A stretch of 64,000 nucleotides of DNA, taken from positions 124,001-188,000 of the forward strand of contig NZ_JAVDSH010000001.1 in assembly GCF_031455195.1 (NCBI RefSeq). Direction: 5' to 3'. Origin of the DNA: Arthrobacter nitroguajacolicus_D (GTDB lineage: Bacteria > Actinomycetota > Actinomycetes > Actinomycetales > Micrococcaceae). This document shows, piece by piece, positions 34,950 through 44,455 of the stretch (position 1 is the stretch's first letter; every line of letters starts with the position of its first letter). The notes below the pieces were generated by a model. That model saw nothing but the letters and a program-made list of their open reading frames with translations, was not told the origin of the DNA and did not search any database. The position numbers were made by a program, and so were the translations under genes.

Positions 34950-35324
34950 ATGTCTGGTGGCGACATCGCCGGCCTCATCGCAGCGGGAGTGTTCGCGCTC
35001 CTCGTCCTGCTGTTGGCCGTGCCCATTTTGAAGCTGGGCGGCGTTTTTGACGAAGTCCGCACCTCCATCCGCCTCATCAGCGACGGCGCTACGCCCTTGA
35101 TGGACGAAGTGACCGCCACGGTCACCACCACCAACCAGCAGCTCAAGAAGGTCGACGGCATCGCTTCGAACGTCTCGGATGCCTCGGCCAACATTTCCGC
35201 GCTTTCGTCGCTGGTTGCTGCCACAGTGGGTTCACCGCTGATCAAGGTGGCAGCGTTCAGTTACGGCGTACGTTCAGCCTTCGCTGGCCGCCGCGCACCG
35301 TCCTCCGGCCGCCGTAGCCGCTGA
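34950..35324 (+). CDS. DUF948 domain-containing membrane protein
   Basis: 124 residues with GGAGAAG upstream of the ATG. One N-terminal membrane helix (AGLIAAGVFALLVLLLAVPIL) is followed by an amphipathic helical segment with the DUF948 pattern (RTSIRLISDGATPLMDEVTA, TTTNQQLKKVDGIASNVSD), then a second hydrophobic stretch and a basic Ser/Arg tail (AFAGRRAPSSGRRSR). Function is unknown. Together with the next small gene it precedes alaS in many actinobacteria. Confidence 0.85.
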   Translation: MSGGDIAGLIAAGVFALLVLLLAVPILKLGGVFDEVRTSIRLISDGATPLMDEVTATVTTTNQQLKKVDGIASNVSDASANISALSSLVAATVGSPLIKVAAFSYGVRSAFAGRRAPSSGRRSR

Positions 35325-35341
35325 ACCAACGGGAGAAACCG

Positions 35342-35572
35342 ATGAAGAGAATTGTCTGGATGGGTATCGGCGTCGCCATTGGCGTCATAGCGTTCCGAAA
35401 GGTGACGCAGGCGCAGGCCAATCTCGGCCCGGAAGGGCTGAACCGCGCCGTTGGCCGCATGGCCGATGGCCTCTTCGATTTTGCTGATGCGGTCCGTACC
35501 GGCATGCACCAGCGCGAAGACGATTTGCGGGCGGCACTGGGAATCCAGGACGACGGGGCAGGCCGCCGCTAG
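35342..35572 (+). CDS. small membrane-anchored protein, DUF6167-like
   Basis: 76 residues. The N-terminus MKRIVWMGIGVAIGVIAFRK is one short membrane helix, followed by a soluble amphipathic tail (NRAVGRMADGLFDFADAVRT). Size, position 17 bases after the DUF948 gene and location just before alaS fit the actinobacterial DUF6167 family. The name rests mainly on context and the N-terminal pattern. Function is unknown. Confidence 0.65.
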   Translation: MKRIVWMGIGVAIGVIAFRKVTQAQANLGPEGLNRAVGRMADGLFDFADAVRTGMHQREDDLRAALGIQDDGAGRR

Positions 35573-35686
35573 CGGGAGCGGTTCGCTCCGGCGCCCGCAA
35601 CAGGGCAGAATGGAAAGCTGCGGAACGGCACCAGCCGGTCCGCGCACATCGTGTGCAGTGAATTGAGAAGGGTAAGTAATCAGCTA

Positions 35687-38365
35687 ATGAAGTCGCAGGA
35701 GATCACCAAGCGCTGGGTGGACTTTTTTGTCAGTAAGGGCCACACCGCCGTTCCCTCCGCGTCGCTCGTTTCCAGCGACCCGTCGCTTCTCTTCACTGTG
35801 GCCGGGATGGTTCCCTTCATTCCGTACCTGACCGCGCGGGAGGAGCCTCCCTACAGCCGCGCCACGAGTGTCCAGAAGTGCATCCGCACCGGTGACATCG
35901 AAGAAGTGGGAAAGACCGCACGCCACGGCACGTTCTTCCAGATGTGCGGCAACTTCTCCTTTGGCGACTACTTCAAGGAAGACGCCATCAAGTTCGCCTT
36001 CGAGCTGCTCACCACCAGCGTGGACGACGGCGGTTACGGACTTCCGGCCGAACGCCTCTGGGTAACGGTCTACGAAGAGGACGACGAAGCCAAGGAACTC
36101 TGGCTCAAGAACACCGGGATCCCGGCGGAGCGCATCCAGCGCATGGGCAAGGCCGACAACTACTGGTCCACGGGCCAGCCCGGTCCCGCTGGTCCCTGCT
36201 CGGAGATCTACTACGACCGCGGTCCCGCCTACGGCATCGAAGGTGGCCCGCTGGCCGACGAGACCAGGTACATCGAAATCTGGAACCTCGTGTTCATGCA
36301 GTACCAGATCGAGAATGTCCGCTCCAAGGTGGACTTCGACATCGTCGGCGAATTGCCGCAGAAGAACATCGACACCGGCCTCGGCATGGAGCGCCTCGCG
36401 ATGATCCTGCAGGGTGTCGAGAACATGTACGAGACCGACCAGGTCCGTCCGGTCATCGATAAGGCCGCTGAATTGTCCGGCCGCGAGTACACGTCCGCTG
36501 AGACTCCCGACGACCCGCACCACACGGACGACGTCCGCATGCGCGTGGTCGGGGACCACATTCGTTCGGCCCTGATGCTGATCGCCGATGGCGTGGCACC
36601 GTCCAACGAAGGCCGCGGCTATGTGCTGCGCCGGTTGATCCGCCGCGCCGTCCGCGCGATGCGCCTGCTGGGCGTTGAGAAGGCCTGCCTGCCGGACCTC
36701 TTGCCTGCCTCCCGTGACGCCATGAAGGGCGTCTACCCGATTGTCGAGACGGACTTTGCGCGTATCAGCCGCATTGCGTACGCCGAAGAGAAGGCGTTCC
36801 TGCGCACTATCGCCTCCGGAACCGCACGCCTGGAAGACGCAGTCGCCGAGTCCAAGGCTGCCGGCGTTCCGCTGTCCGGGGCCGACGCTTTCGCCCTCCA
36901 CGACACCTACGGTTTCCCCATCGACCTGACGTTGGAAATGGCTGAAGAAGCCGGCCTCAAGGTGGACGAGGCAGGTTTTCGGGCGCTCATGCTGGAGCAG
37001 CGCCAGCGTGCCCAGGCAGATGCCAAAGGAAAGAAGGGCGGCCATGCCGACCTCAGCGCTTACCAGGATCTCCTTGGCAAGGGCGAAACTGTGTTTACCG
37101 GCTACGACGAACTTGAAGGCGAAGCGAAGGTCCGCGGGATTGTCAGCGCCGGACGGCCAGTAGCGCATGCGTCCACCGGCGACGAAATTGAGTTGGTGCT
37201 CAATGAGACCCCGTTCTACGCGGAAGCAGGCGGGCAGTCCGCTGACACCGGCCTTATTACCGGTGACGGCTTCGTGGTGGAGGTCCTGGACGTGCAGCGT
37301 CCCATCAAGGGCCTGAGCGTGCACAAGGCGATTGTTCGTGAAGGTGAGATCGCAACCGACGCGTTGGTTCGCGCCGCCGTCGACCGTGAACGCCGCCACG
37401 CTGCCGAGCAGGCGCACACCGGTACCCACATCGTCCACGCCGCCCTGCACCAGATCCTCGGCCCGGAAGCCACCCAACGTGGTTCCTACAACAAAGCCGG
37501 CTACCTGCGCTTCGACTTCGCCTGGGGTGAAGGCCTGAGCACGGCTACGCGGTCCGAAATCGAAGAAGTCTCCAACATCGCCATCCGCAACAACTTCCGC
37601 GTGGACACCAAGGTGATGGGGCTTGCTGAGGCCAAGGCACTGGGCGCCATGGCACTCTTCGGCGAGAACTACGGCAGCGAAGTTCGCGTCGTGGAGATCG
37701 ACGGCGCGTGGTCCCGTGAGCTGTGTGGTGGCACGCACGTGTCCAACACCTCCCTCATTGGTAGCCTTTCGTTGCTGGGCGAGCAATCCGTTGGTTCGGG
37801 AAACCGCCGTGTTGAGGCTTTCGTGGGCTTGGACGCGTTCCGCCACTTGGCAGCAGAGCGCGCGCTGGTCAACGAGCTCACCGAACTCCTCAAGGTGCCC
37901 TCCGGCCAGCTTGCGGATCGCATCTCCAGCACCCTGAGCAAGCTCAAGGCCACGGAGAAGGAACTTGACCGCCTCCGCAAGGAGCAGCTCACCGCCGCAG
38001 CAGCCAACCTGGTGGGTACGGCAAAAGACGCCGCGGGTGTGCGTGTTATTGCCCACGATGCCGGCCAGGTGGGTGGGGCGGATGATCTCCGCAACCTCGC
38101 CCTTGACCTGCGTAACCGTTTGGGCTCCGACGCCGCCACCGTGGCTGTTGCCGGTGTAAGCAACGACCGCCCTGTCGTCCTGATCGCCACGAACGAGGCC
38201 GCCCGCGAAGCGGGCGTAAAAGCGGGAGCTTTGGTCCGTTTGGCTGCCGGCATCCTCGGCGGTGGCGGCGGCGGCAAGGACGACGTCGCCCAAGGCGGCG
38301 GCACCGACGCTGGGAAGGTCCCTGAGGCCCTCACAGCGGTGGTGGACGCGATAGCCAAGCGCTGA
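35687..38365 (+). CDS. alaS: alanyl-tRNA synthetase
   Basis: 892 residues from ATG 35687 (MKSQEITKRWVDFF); an upstream in-frame GTG at 35651 is less likely, and the AGAAGGG at ~35665 is rather distant. Catalytic class II core: VAGMVPFIPYL, RHGTFFQMCGNFSFGDYF and WNLVFMQY. The editing domain carries HTGTHIVHAALHQILG and CGGTHVSNTSLIG, the zinc ligands that clear mischarged Ser/Gly. The C-Ala domain ends in a Gly-rich segment (AAGILGGGGGGKDDVAQGGG). It charges tRNA(Ala). It heads a tightly packed run with ruvX only 2 bases downstream. Confidence 0.97.
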   Translation: MKSQEITKRWVDFFVSKGHTAVPSASLVSSDPSLLFTVAGMVPFIPYLTAREEPPYSRATSVQKCIRTGDIEEVGKTARHGTFFQMCGNFSFGDYFKEDAIKFAFELLTTSVDDGGYGLPAERLWVTVYEEDDEAKELWLKNTGIPAERIQRMGKADNYWSTGQPGPAGPCSEIYYDRGPAYGIEGGPLADETRYIEIWNLVFMQYQIENVRSKVDFDIVGELPQKNIDTGLGMERLAMILQGVENMYETDQVRPVIDKAAELSGREYTSAETPDDPHHTDDVRMRVVGDHIRSALMLIADGVAPSNEGRGYVLRRLIRRAVRAMRLLGVEKACLPDLLPASRDAMKGVYPIVETDFARISRIAYAEEKAFLRTIASGTARLEDAVAESKAAGVPLSGADAFALHDTYGFPIDLTLEMAEEAGLKVDEAGFRALMLEQRQRAQADAKGKKGGHADLSAYQDLLGKGETVFTGYDELEGEAKVRGIVSAGRPVAHASTGDEIELVLNETPFYAEAGGQSADTGLITGDGFVVEVLDVQRPIKGLSVHKAIVREGEIATDALVRAAVDRERRHAAEQAHTGTHIVHAALHQILGPEATQRGSYNKAGYLRFDFAWGEGLSTATRSEIEEVSNIAIRNNFRVDTKVMGLAEAKALGAMALFGENYGSEVRVVEIDGAWSRELCGGTHVSNTSLIGSLSLLGEQSVGSGNRRVEAFVGLDAFRHLAAERALVNELTELLKVPSGQLADRISSTLSKLKATEKELDRLRKEQLTAAAANLVGTAKDAAGVRVIAHDAGQVGGADDLRNLALDLRNRLGSDAATVAVAGVSNDRPVVLIATNEAAREAGVKAGALVRLAAGILGGGGGGKDDVAQGGGTDAGKVPEALTAVVDAIAKR

Positions 38366-38367
38366 CG

Positions 38368-38958
38368 GTGGCTGCGAGTACGAACAGTGGCGTCTACCCC
38401 CGGGGCATCAAGCTGGGGGTAGACGTTGGTACCGTCAGGGTGGGCCTGGCAATCTGCGATCCTGACGGAATCCTGGCCACGCCGTTCAAAACGGTGAGCC
38501 GGAACGCCAAGAAGAACACCGATGTCCGGGTCATCGTCAAACATGCCTTGGAACTGTCTGCCGTGCAGATATTTGTTGGCCTTCCCCGCACCATGAAAGG
38601 GGAGGAGCGCGCGTCCGCGCAGATGGCCACCGACTACGCCGAACTCCTGGCGAGTGAGCTTCTTCTCGCTGGTTTGGACATCCCTGTGGCCCTCATTGAC
38701 GAGCGGCTCAGCACCGTTACGGCTCACCGCAACCTGCACGAAGCTGGCATGAGCAGCAAGAACCACCGTAAAGTGGTTGATCAGGTTGCTGCTGCTGGAA
38801 TCCTCCAGCAAGCAATCGACATGCAAAAAGCCAGAGGAACGGACGTTGGCCGCCGAGTGCAGGCACCGGCGCAGTCCGCAAAGCCCGGCAGTGCCCCAAC
38901 GCTGCAGGCTGCCTCCGGCAGTGAACCCGATTCTTCTACGAGGGGACTGCAACTGTGA
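38368..38958 (+). CDS. YqgF/RuvX, putative pre-16S rRNA nuclease
   Basis: 196 residues from GTG 38368. RNase H-like motifs: GVDVGTVRVGLAICD with the first catalytic Asp, QIFVGLPRTMKGEE, and LIDERLSTVTAHRNL. The enzyme is implicated in 5' maturation of 16S rRNA; the older name Holliday junction resolvase reflects fold similarity. The last 40 residues (RVQAPAQSAKPGSAPTLQAA region) are a low-complexity extension beyond the usual ~150-residue family length. The stop overlaps the mltG start by 4 bases. Confidence 0.92.
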   Translation: MAASTNSGVYPRGIKLGVDVGTVRVGLAICDPDGILATPFKTVSRNAKKNTDVRVIVKHALELSAVQIFVGLPRTMKGEERASAQMATDYAELLASELLLAGLDIPVALIDERLSTVTAHRNLHEAGMSSKNHRKVVDQVAAAGILQQAIDMQKARGTDVGRRVQAPAQSAKPGSAPTLQAASGSEPDSSTRGLQL

Positions 38959-40733
38959 GCCCGGTCAACAACGACCCCTCCACCGGTGCTGCGGGCGGCG
39001 GCATGCCGCTGACCCGCAAAGAGCTGCGCGCGCGGGAACGATTCCTCGCCACCCAGAACCACAACGTGGTACCCGTTCCTGAAGCCACGCCGGGAGAAGC
39101 TGAGGCGCCGGCCGACGTCGAACTGCCTCGACCAGTACCGGCTGTGCCTCCGGCCCCCGCGGCTCCTCCTGTGCCGGTTGCGGAGCCGGAACCCGCCGTG
39201 CCCCCCGTTCCTGTGGCGCAGCCCACGTCTGCAGCGCCGCCCGCATCCGAGGCGAAGCCCGCACCCGAGGAGCAGGCTCCAGATGCTGAGACCCCTGTCC
39301 ACCCGCAGGAACCCGAGGTCCACCCGCAGGAAGCTGTAATCCACGTGCCGGAAGCTGAAGACGGGACCCACGTTGACGCAGGTCACGTGGATCAGGATCA
39401 CGCGGACCTGGGACACGCCGATCACGCAGCCCAGCACCATGAACCACTGCACAACGAATCACTGCACCATGAACCACTGCATCCCGAACACGGTGCCGAT
39501 GTGGAGCACGCCGAGCATGCTGAGCACGCAGCGGTCCTCGTCGACCACCACGAGTACGACGAGCATGGCGACCACGCCCTTGATATCCACGATGATCTCC
39601 ATGAGGACCACCTCCACGAGGACCATCACGACCTCATTGCCCCCGTGGAAGCCCCGGCTTCGAAGGCTGCGGCGAAGAAGGCGCGTCGCCGCCGTCGTGT
39701 TCTTGCCCTCTTGATCACGCTCGGCGTGTTCGTAGCTGCGATTGCCATCGGAGCCCAGTTCCTGAAGCCTTTGCTGGGCATGGACAAGCTCACCGACTAT
39801 CCAGGTCCCGGTACTGGATCGGTGACGATCACGGTGGCCGAAGGCTCCGGCCCGAAAATCGTTGCCAGCACCCTGGTTCAGAACAAGGTCGTCGCTGATG
39901 CCGACTCCTTCGTCAAGGAGTTCATGAGCGAAGGAGCCGAGCTGTCACCCGGCGAATTTACGTTCCGCACCGAAATGAAGAACTCTGATGCTGTGGCCAT
40001 CCTTGCCAACAAGGACGCTTCGAAGGTCATGTACTTCGCCCTGAGTGCGGGCCTGCGGATCACCGAATCCCTGGAAGCCATTTCCAAGGGCTCGGGCATT
40101 CCGCTGCAGCAGCTCAACGCCTTGAACCAGTCGCCGGCGCAGTTCGGTGTGCCTGCCAAAGCCAAGAACCTTGAGGGCTTCCTGGCCCCCGGTGAGTATC
40201 GTTTCGACCTCGGGACCTCCGGTAAGGACATCCTCCAGAAACTGGTCACCACCACCTTGGACGAACTGAAGTCCCAGGGCATCACCGATCCCGCCAAACA
40301 GTACGACACCGTGACCATCGCGAGTATCGTGCAGGCCGAGGGCGGCCAGGCGGACTACGGAAACGTGGCTGGTGCGATTTACAACAGGCTCAAGCCCAAC
40401 AACGTCGAAACCAGTGGGCTCATCCAGTCCGACGCCACGGTGACGTATGGGTTGGGCAGGAAGTCCTTCCACGTCACGGAAGAAGAAAAGGCCGACAAGT
40501 CCAACCCGTACAACACTTACGCGAACGTCGGGCTGCCCGTGGGTCCCATTGGTTCACCGGGGAAAACTGCGATCGACGCCGCGGCCAAGCCGACCCCGAA
40601 CGACTACATGTACTGGGTGACGATCAACCTGGACACCAAGGAGACCAAGTTCTCCAAGACGCTGGCTGAGCACTTGACCTATGTGGAGCAATACAACGCG
40701 TGGTGCCAGGCCAATGCGGGACGGTGTGTGTGA
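38955..40733 (+). CDS. mltG: endolytic transglycosylase MltG with an unusually long His-rich N-terminal region
   Basis: 592 residues from GTG 38955, well above the ~340-400 of typical MltG because of a ~240-residue cytoplasmic N-terminus. That region has a Pro/Ala/Val-rich stretch (VPPAPAAPPVPVAEPEPA), then residues 116-225 with 28 histidines among Asp/Glu (LHEDHLHEDHHDL). A basic stop and one membrane helix follow (RRRRRVLALLITLGVFVAAI, ~243-265), then a LysM-like domain and the YceG catalytic domain with ASIVQAEGGQADYGNVAGAIYNRL (here ASIVQAEGG; E462) and QSDATVTYGLG. It cuts nascent peptidoglycan strands and so sets glycan length near synthesis sites. It overlaps both neighbours by 4 bases. 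Confidence 0.93.
   Translation: MSPVNNDPSTGAAGGGMPLTRKELRARERFLATQNHNVVPVPEATPGEAEAPADVELPRPVPAVPPAPAAPPVPVAEPEPAVPPVPVAQPTSAAPPASEAKPAPEEQAPDAETPVHPQEPEVHPQEAVIHVPEAEDGTHVDAGHVDQDHADLGHADHAAQHHEPLHNESLHHEPLHPEHGADVEHAEHAEHAAVLVDHHEYDEHGDHALDIHDDLHEDHLHEDHHDLIAPVEAPASKAAAKKARRRRRVLALLITLGVFVAAIAIGAQFLKPLLGMDKLTDYPGPGTGSVTITVAEGSGPKIVASTLVQNKVVADADSFVKEFMSEGAELSPGEFTFRTEMKNSDAVAILANKDASKVMYFALSAGLRITESLEAISKGSGIPLQQLNALNQSPAQFGVPAKAKNLEGFLAPGEYRFDLGTSGKDILQKLVTTTLDELKSQGITDPAKQYDTVTIASIVQAEGGQADYGNVAGAIYNRLKPNNVETSGLIQSDATVTYGLGRKSFHVTEEEKADKSNPYNTYANVGLPVGPIGSPGKTAIDAAAKPTPNDYMYWVTINLDTKETKFSKTLAEHLTYVEQYNAWCQANAGRCV
39434..39481 (+). repeat. 18-bp direct repeat in the mltG His-rich segment
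   Basis: GCACCATGAACCACTGCA occurs exactly at 39434-39451 and 39464-39481, a 30-base (10-codon) period encoding the related peptides HHEPLHNES and HHEPLHPEH. It suggests recent in-frame duplication within the histidine-rich region. Confidence 0.85.
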
Positions 40734-41584
40734 GTCGTCGTGCCGCAGTCCTGGGGCATCCGATTTCACATTCGAAGTCCCCAGCGCTGCACAGGGCCGC
40801 CTACGCCAAGCTTGGCGTGGACATTGACTACTCGGCCATCGATGTCACCGTTCCCGGTCTTCCGGCGTTCATGGCATCGCTGCGCGGTGACGAATCGTGG
40901 TGTGGTTTGTCGGTGACCATGCCGCTGAAGTCGGCCATGGTCCAGGAAGTCGACGAAGTCCGCGGGGCGGGCGCCCAGTTGGGCGTCATCAACACCGTGG
41001 TTTTCGAGCACGACGGCGGAACAGTTCGTCGGGTGGGATACAACACTGACGTCGCGGGGATCGTTGATTCGGTCCGGTACGCGGGCGTTGCATCCACTCC
41101 GCACGCAGCCATCCTCGGCGGTGGCGGCACCTCTGCTGCGGCGGTCGCCGCCGCGCGCGAACTTGGTGCCAGCCACGTGGACGTCTTTGTCCGCGACGCG
41201 GGACGTGCCGGTGAAGCGGAAGCAGCTGCGGCCGCCGTCGGAATTTCCCTTGCTGTCCGGCCGTTGACGCAAGCAGCCACCGCCATTGCCGGAACGGATC
41301 TGGTGATCTCCACCTTCCCGCCGCGTGCGGCCGACGCGTTGGCTGAAGAGCTTGCGGCGTTGCCCGGAACAGGGGCGGGCGTGCTTCTGGACGTCGCCTA
41401 CGATCCCTGGCCGAGCCGCCTCGCCGAAGTGTGGCGCGGCCATGGGGGAGCGGTTGTCCCGGGGCTGGAGATGCTGATGTACCAGGCGGCGGAACAGATC
41501 AGGCGCTTCAGCGGCTGTGACGTGGATGCCGCCGTCATAGATGTGATGTGCGACTCAGTCGGGCTTCCCCGACGGGTGTTCTAG
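40730..41584 (+). CDS. aroE: shikimate dehydrogenase
   Basis: 284 residues from GTG 40730, overlapping the mltG stop by 4 bases. Substrate-binding and catalytic motifs: GHPISHSKSPALHRAAYAKLG, GLSVTMPLKSAM (catalytic Lys), GVINTVVF and YNTDVAGIVDSV. The nucleotide-binding loop GGGGTSAAAVAAAREL replaces the more common GAGGA. It reduces 3-dehydroshikimate to shikimate in aromatic amino-acid synthesis. The cofactor is presumably NADPH, but the selectivity loop (FVRDAGRAGEA) is not a textbook NRT motif, so this is not certain. The chorismate genes aroC, aroK and aroB follow. Confidence 0.92.
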   Translation: MSRRAAVLGHPISHSKSPALHRAAYAKLGVDIDYSAIDVTVPGLPAFMASLRGDESWCGLSVTMPLKSAMVQEVDEVRGAGAQLGVINTVVFEHDGGTVRRVGYNTDVAGIVDSVRYAGVASTPHAAILGGGGTSAAAVAAARELGASHVDVFVRDAGRAGEAEAAAAAVGISLAVRPLTQAATAIAGTDLVISTFPPRAADALAEELAALPGTGAGVLLDVAYDPWPSRLAEVWRGHGGAVVPGLEMLMYQAAEQIRRFSGCDVDAAVIDVMCDSVGLPRRVF

Positions 41585-41610
41585 AAGCCTTACATGGCAG
41601 GATTGGTTAT

Positions 41611-42810
41611 ATGTTGCGTTGGTTGACTGCCGGTGAATCCCATGGTCCGGCTCTGATCGGAATTGTTGAAGGCGTGCCCGCCGGTGTTGAACTCACCAGT
41701 GGGCAGATTCGCGACGCGCTGGCGCGTCGCCGCCTGGGCTACGGCCGTGGTGCCCGGATGAAGTTCGAGCAGGACGAGGTCACCATCATGGGTGGCGTCC
41801 GGCACGGCCTGACCCAAGGCGGCCCGGTCGCTATCCAGGTGGGCAACACTGAGTGGCCCAAGTGGGAGCAGATCATGGCTGCCGATCCCGTTGACCCCGA
41901 AGTTCTCGCCGACCAGGCCCGCAACGCCCCCTTGACCCGTCCCCGTCCGGGCCACGCCGATTTCACGGGCATGCAGAAGTACGGCTTCGACGAGGCCCGG
42001 CCGGTCCTTGAGCGCGCCAGTGCGCGGGAAACCGCCACGCGCGTTGCCCTTGGCACCGTCGCGGCCCAGTTCCTCAAGCAGCTGGGCGTGGAGTTGGTCA
42101 GCCACACTGTGTCCATTGCCAGCGTGACAGTTCCGGAAGGCCGGCGGCTGCCGCTGCCGAAGGATGTCCTGGCGCTTGACGCGGACCCCCTGCGCTGCTT
42201 CGATCGCGAAACCTCCGACGCGATGGTTGCGGAGGTGGATGCTGCCCACAAGGAAGGCGAAACCCTGGGCGGCGTTGTCGAGGTACTGGCCTACGGGCTT
42301 CCGCCGGGACTGGGGAGCTACGTGCACTGGGACCGCCGGCTCGACTCGCGGTTGGCCGCAGCACTGATGGGTATCCAGGCCATCAAGGGCGTGGAAGTTG
42401 GCGATGGCTTCCTTACCGCCGCCCGCCGCGGTTCCGCCGCCCATGATGAGATCCTCAAGGACGAAAACGGCAGGATTGTCCGCCAGACCAACCGGGCCGG
42501 TGGCATTGAGGGCGGCATGAGCATTGGCGAGGTCCTGCGGGTCCGCGCTGCCATGAAGCCGATCGCCACCGTTCCCCGTGCGCTTCGCACCATCGATGTC
42601 AGCACCGGGGAACCCGCCAAGGCCCACCACCAACGTTCAGACGTTTGTGCGGTGCCCGCGGCCGGCGTCGTTGCCGAAGCCATGGTTGCCTTGGTTCTCG
42701 CCGAAGCCATTGCCGAGAAGTTCGGTGGTGACTCCGTTGCCGAAACGCAGCGCAACCTGCAAAGCTACCTCGACAGCATCCCGGCCACCCTGGACTCGGT
42801 CGGCCGGTAG
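41611..42810 (+). CDS. aroC: chorismate synthase
   Basis: 399 residues from ATG 41611 (CAGGA about 9 bases upstream); upstream in-frame codons lie in aroE and are ignored. Family motifs: MLRWLTAGESHGPALIGIVEG, RRRLGYGRGARM, TRPRPGHADFTGMQKYGF, ERASARETATRVALG, and GGIEGGMSIGEVLRVRAAMKPI (here GGIEGGMSIGEVLRV). It converts EPSP to chorismate using reduced FMN. The C-terminus VAETQRNLQSYLDSI is normal. The stop shares one base with the aroK start. Confidence 0.97.
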   Translation: MLRWLTAGESHGPALIGIVEGVPAGVELTSGQIRDALARRRLGYGRGARMKFEQDEVTIMGGVRHGLTQGGPVAIQVGNTEWPKWEQIMAADPVDPEVLADQARNAPLTRPRPGHADFTGMQKYGFDEARPVLERASARETATRVALGTVAAQFLKQLGVELVSHTVSIASVTVPEGRRLPLPKDVLALDADPLRCFDRETSDAMVAEVDAAHKEGETLGGVVEVLAYGLPPGLGSYVHWDRRLDSRLAAALMGIQAIKGVEVGDGFLTAARRGSAAHDEILKDENGRIVRQTNRAGGIEGGMSIGEVLRVRAAMKPIATVPRALRTIDVSTGEPAKAHHQRSDVCAVPAAGVVAEAMVALVLAEAIAEKFGGDSVAETQRNLQSYLDSIPATLDSVGR

Positions 42811-43367
42811 TGGTCCCCGCTATCCTGGATGGCCGTCCAGTTGTCCTGGTGGGCCCCATGGCCGTCGGCAAGTCTGCCATCGGCCAGCAACTCGCGCAGC
42901 AGTTGGGGCTGCCCTTCGTGGACACCGACGCAGTGGTTGTTGCCGCGCATGGCAGCATCGCAGATATTTTCGCTGGCCGTGGGGAACATGCGTTCCGTGA
43001 AATCGAAGCACGTGCCGTAGCGAAGTCCATCGAGTCCGCCAAGGCGCAGCCGGCCATCATCTCCCTTGGCGGCGGAGCCGTCCTGGACACCGGCACCCAG
43101 CAAGTGCTGGGGGAGTGCACTGTGGTTTACCTGGAGTGTGACGCGGAAACGGTCGCGGACCGGATTGCGCGCAACACGGGAAGGCCCTTGCTGCAGGGCG
43201 ATGCCATGGAACGCTGGGAATTGCTCTTTGCAACCCGGCGTCCCGTCTACGAACGTCTCGCGGACCTGGTCATTGATGTGCGTTCAGGCTCCGTGGCGGA
43301 AATCGGCCTCCAGTTGGAGGCGCGGCTGCGCGAGCATGCAGCCTTGAAACAGGAAGTTGAAAAGTGA
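42810..43367 (+). CDS. aroK: shikimate kinase
   Basis: 185 residues from GTG 42810. Walker A GPMAVGKSAIG; DTDAVV with the Mg/shikimate-binding Asp; FAGRGEHAFREIEARAV; ISLGGGAVLDTGT; lid region NTGRPLLQGD; and adenine loop ATRRPVYERLADLVIDV. It phosphorylates shikimate at the 3-hydroxyl with ATP. It overlaps aroC by 1 base and aroB by 4, so the chorismate enzymes should be made together. Confidence 0.95.
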   Translation: MVPAILDGRPVVLVGPMAVGKSAIGQQLAQQLGLPFVDTDAVVVAAHGSIADIFAGRGEHAFREIEARAVAKSIESAKAQPAIISLGGGAVLDTGTQQVLGECTVVYLECDAETVADRIARNTGRPLLQGDAMERWELLFATRRPVYERLADLVIDVRSGSVAEIGLQLEARLREHAALKQEVEK

Positions 43368-44455
43368 GCAACGAAGCAACGGTCATCAAGGTGACTGGCC
43401 AGGCCGCCAGCGAAAACTACGACGTCGTGGTGGGCCGTGGCCTTCTGGATTCCCTGCCTGCCAAACTTGGTGAGCGCGTTCGACGGGTGTTGGTCATTCA
43501 CCCCCGTGCCCTGCGCCTAACGGGGGACACCGTTCGTGACGAGCTGGAGGCTGCCGGGTTCACTGCGCTGACGGCGGAGATCCCGGACGCCGAGGAAGGC
43601 AAGCACATCCAGGTTGCCGCGTTCTGCTGGCAGGTGCTGGGCCAAAACGATTTCACCCGTTCGGACGCAATCGTTGCCGTGGGCGGCGGAGCTGTTACCG
43701 ACCTCGCGGGCTTTGTCGCAGCCACGTGGCTTCGCGGCGTCAAGGTCATCCACATGCCCACCAGCCTCCTGGGCATGGTGGATGCTTCGGTGGGTGGCAA
43801 AACCGGAATCAACACCGCCGAGGGCAAGAACCTCGTGGGCTCCTTCCACCCCCCGGCCGCCGTGCTTGTAGATCTCGACACGCTCCAGACGCTGCCAAAG
43901 AATGAGCTCATTTCCGGCATGGCCGAAGTTATTAAATGCGGTTTCATCGCCGACCCCGTCATCTTGGATTTGCTGGAGAACAAGACTGACGCGGCCATGG
44001 ATGCGGGCTCGGACGTTGTCCGTGAACTCATCGAGCGGGCCATCTCCGTCAAGGCCAACGTAGTGTCCGAGGACCTCAAGGAATCGGGCCTTCGCGAGAT
44101 CCTCAATTACGGCCACACACTGGGCCACGCCATCGAACTCGTTGAACGCTACTCATGGCGCCACGGTGCCGCTGTGTCGGTGGGCATGATGTTCGCGGCC
44201 GAGCTGTCACGCAGCGTGGGCCGCTTGTCCGATGCTGACGCCGACCGGCACCGCACCATCCTGGAGAGCCTGGGTCTGCCGATCACCTACCGCAGGGACC
44301 GCTGGCAGGGGTTGCTGGATGGCATGCGCCGGGACAAGAAGTCACGTGGGGACCTTCTGCGCTTCGTTGTTCTTGACGGCATAGCCAAGCCGGGCATCCT
44401 GGAAGTTCCCGACACCTCCCTCTTGTTTGCCGCCTACCAGGAAATCGCGTCATGA
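43364..44455 (+). CDS. aroB: 3-dehydroquinate synthase
   Basis: 363 residues from GTG 43364. NAD- and metal-binding motifs: DAIVAVGGGAVTDLAGFVAAT, PTSLLGMVDASVGGKTGIN, ISGMAEVIKCGFI, NYGHTLGHAIE and the terminal RRDKKSRGDLLRFVVLDGI. It cyclises DAHP to 3-dehydroquinate. The stop overlaps the next gene by 4 bases. Confidence 0.97.
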   Translation: MSNEATVIKVTGQAASENYDVVVGRGLLDSLPAKLGERVRRVLVIHPRALRLTGDTVRDELEAAGFTALTAEIPDAEEGKHIQVAAFCWQVLGQNDFTRSDAIVAVGGGAVTDLAGFVAATWLRGVKVIHMPTSLLGMVDASVGGKTGINTAEGKNLVGSFHPPAAVLVDLDTLQTLPKNELISGMAEVIKCGFIADPVILDLLENKTDAAMDAGSDVVRELIERAISVKANVVSEDLKESGLREILNYGHTLGHAIELVERYSWRHGAAVSVGMMFAAELSRSVGRLSDADADRHRTILESLGLPITYRRDRWQGLLDGMRRDKKSRGDLLRFVVLDGIAKPGILEVPDTSLLFAAYQEIAS

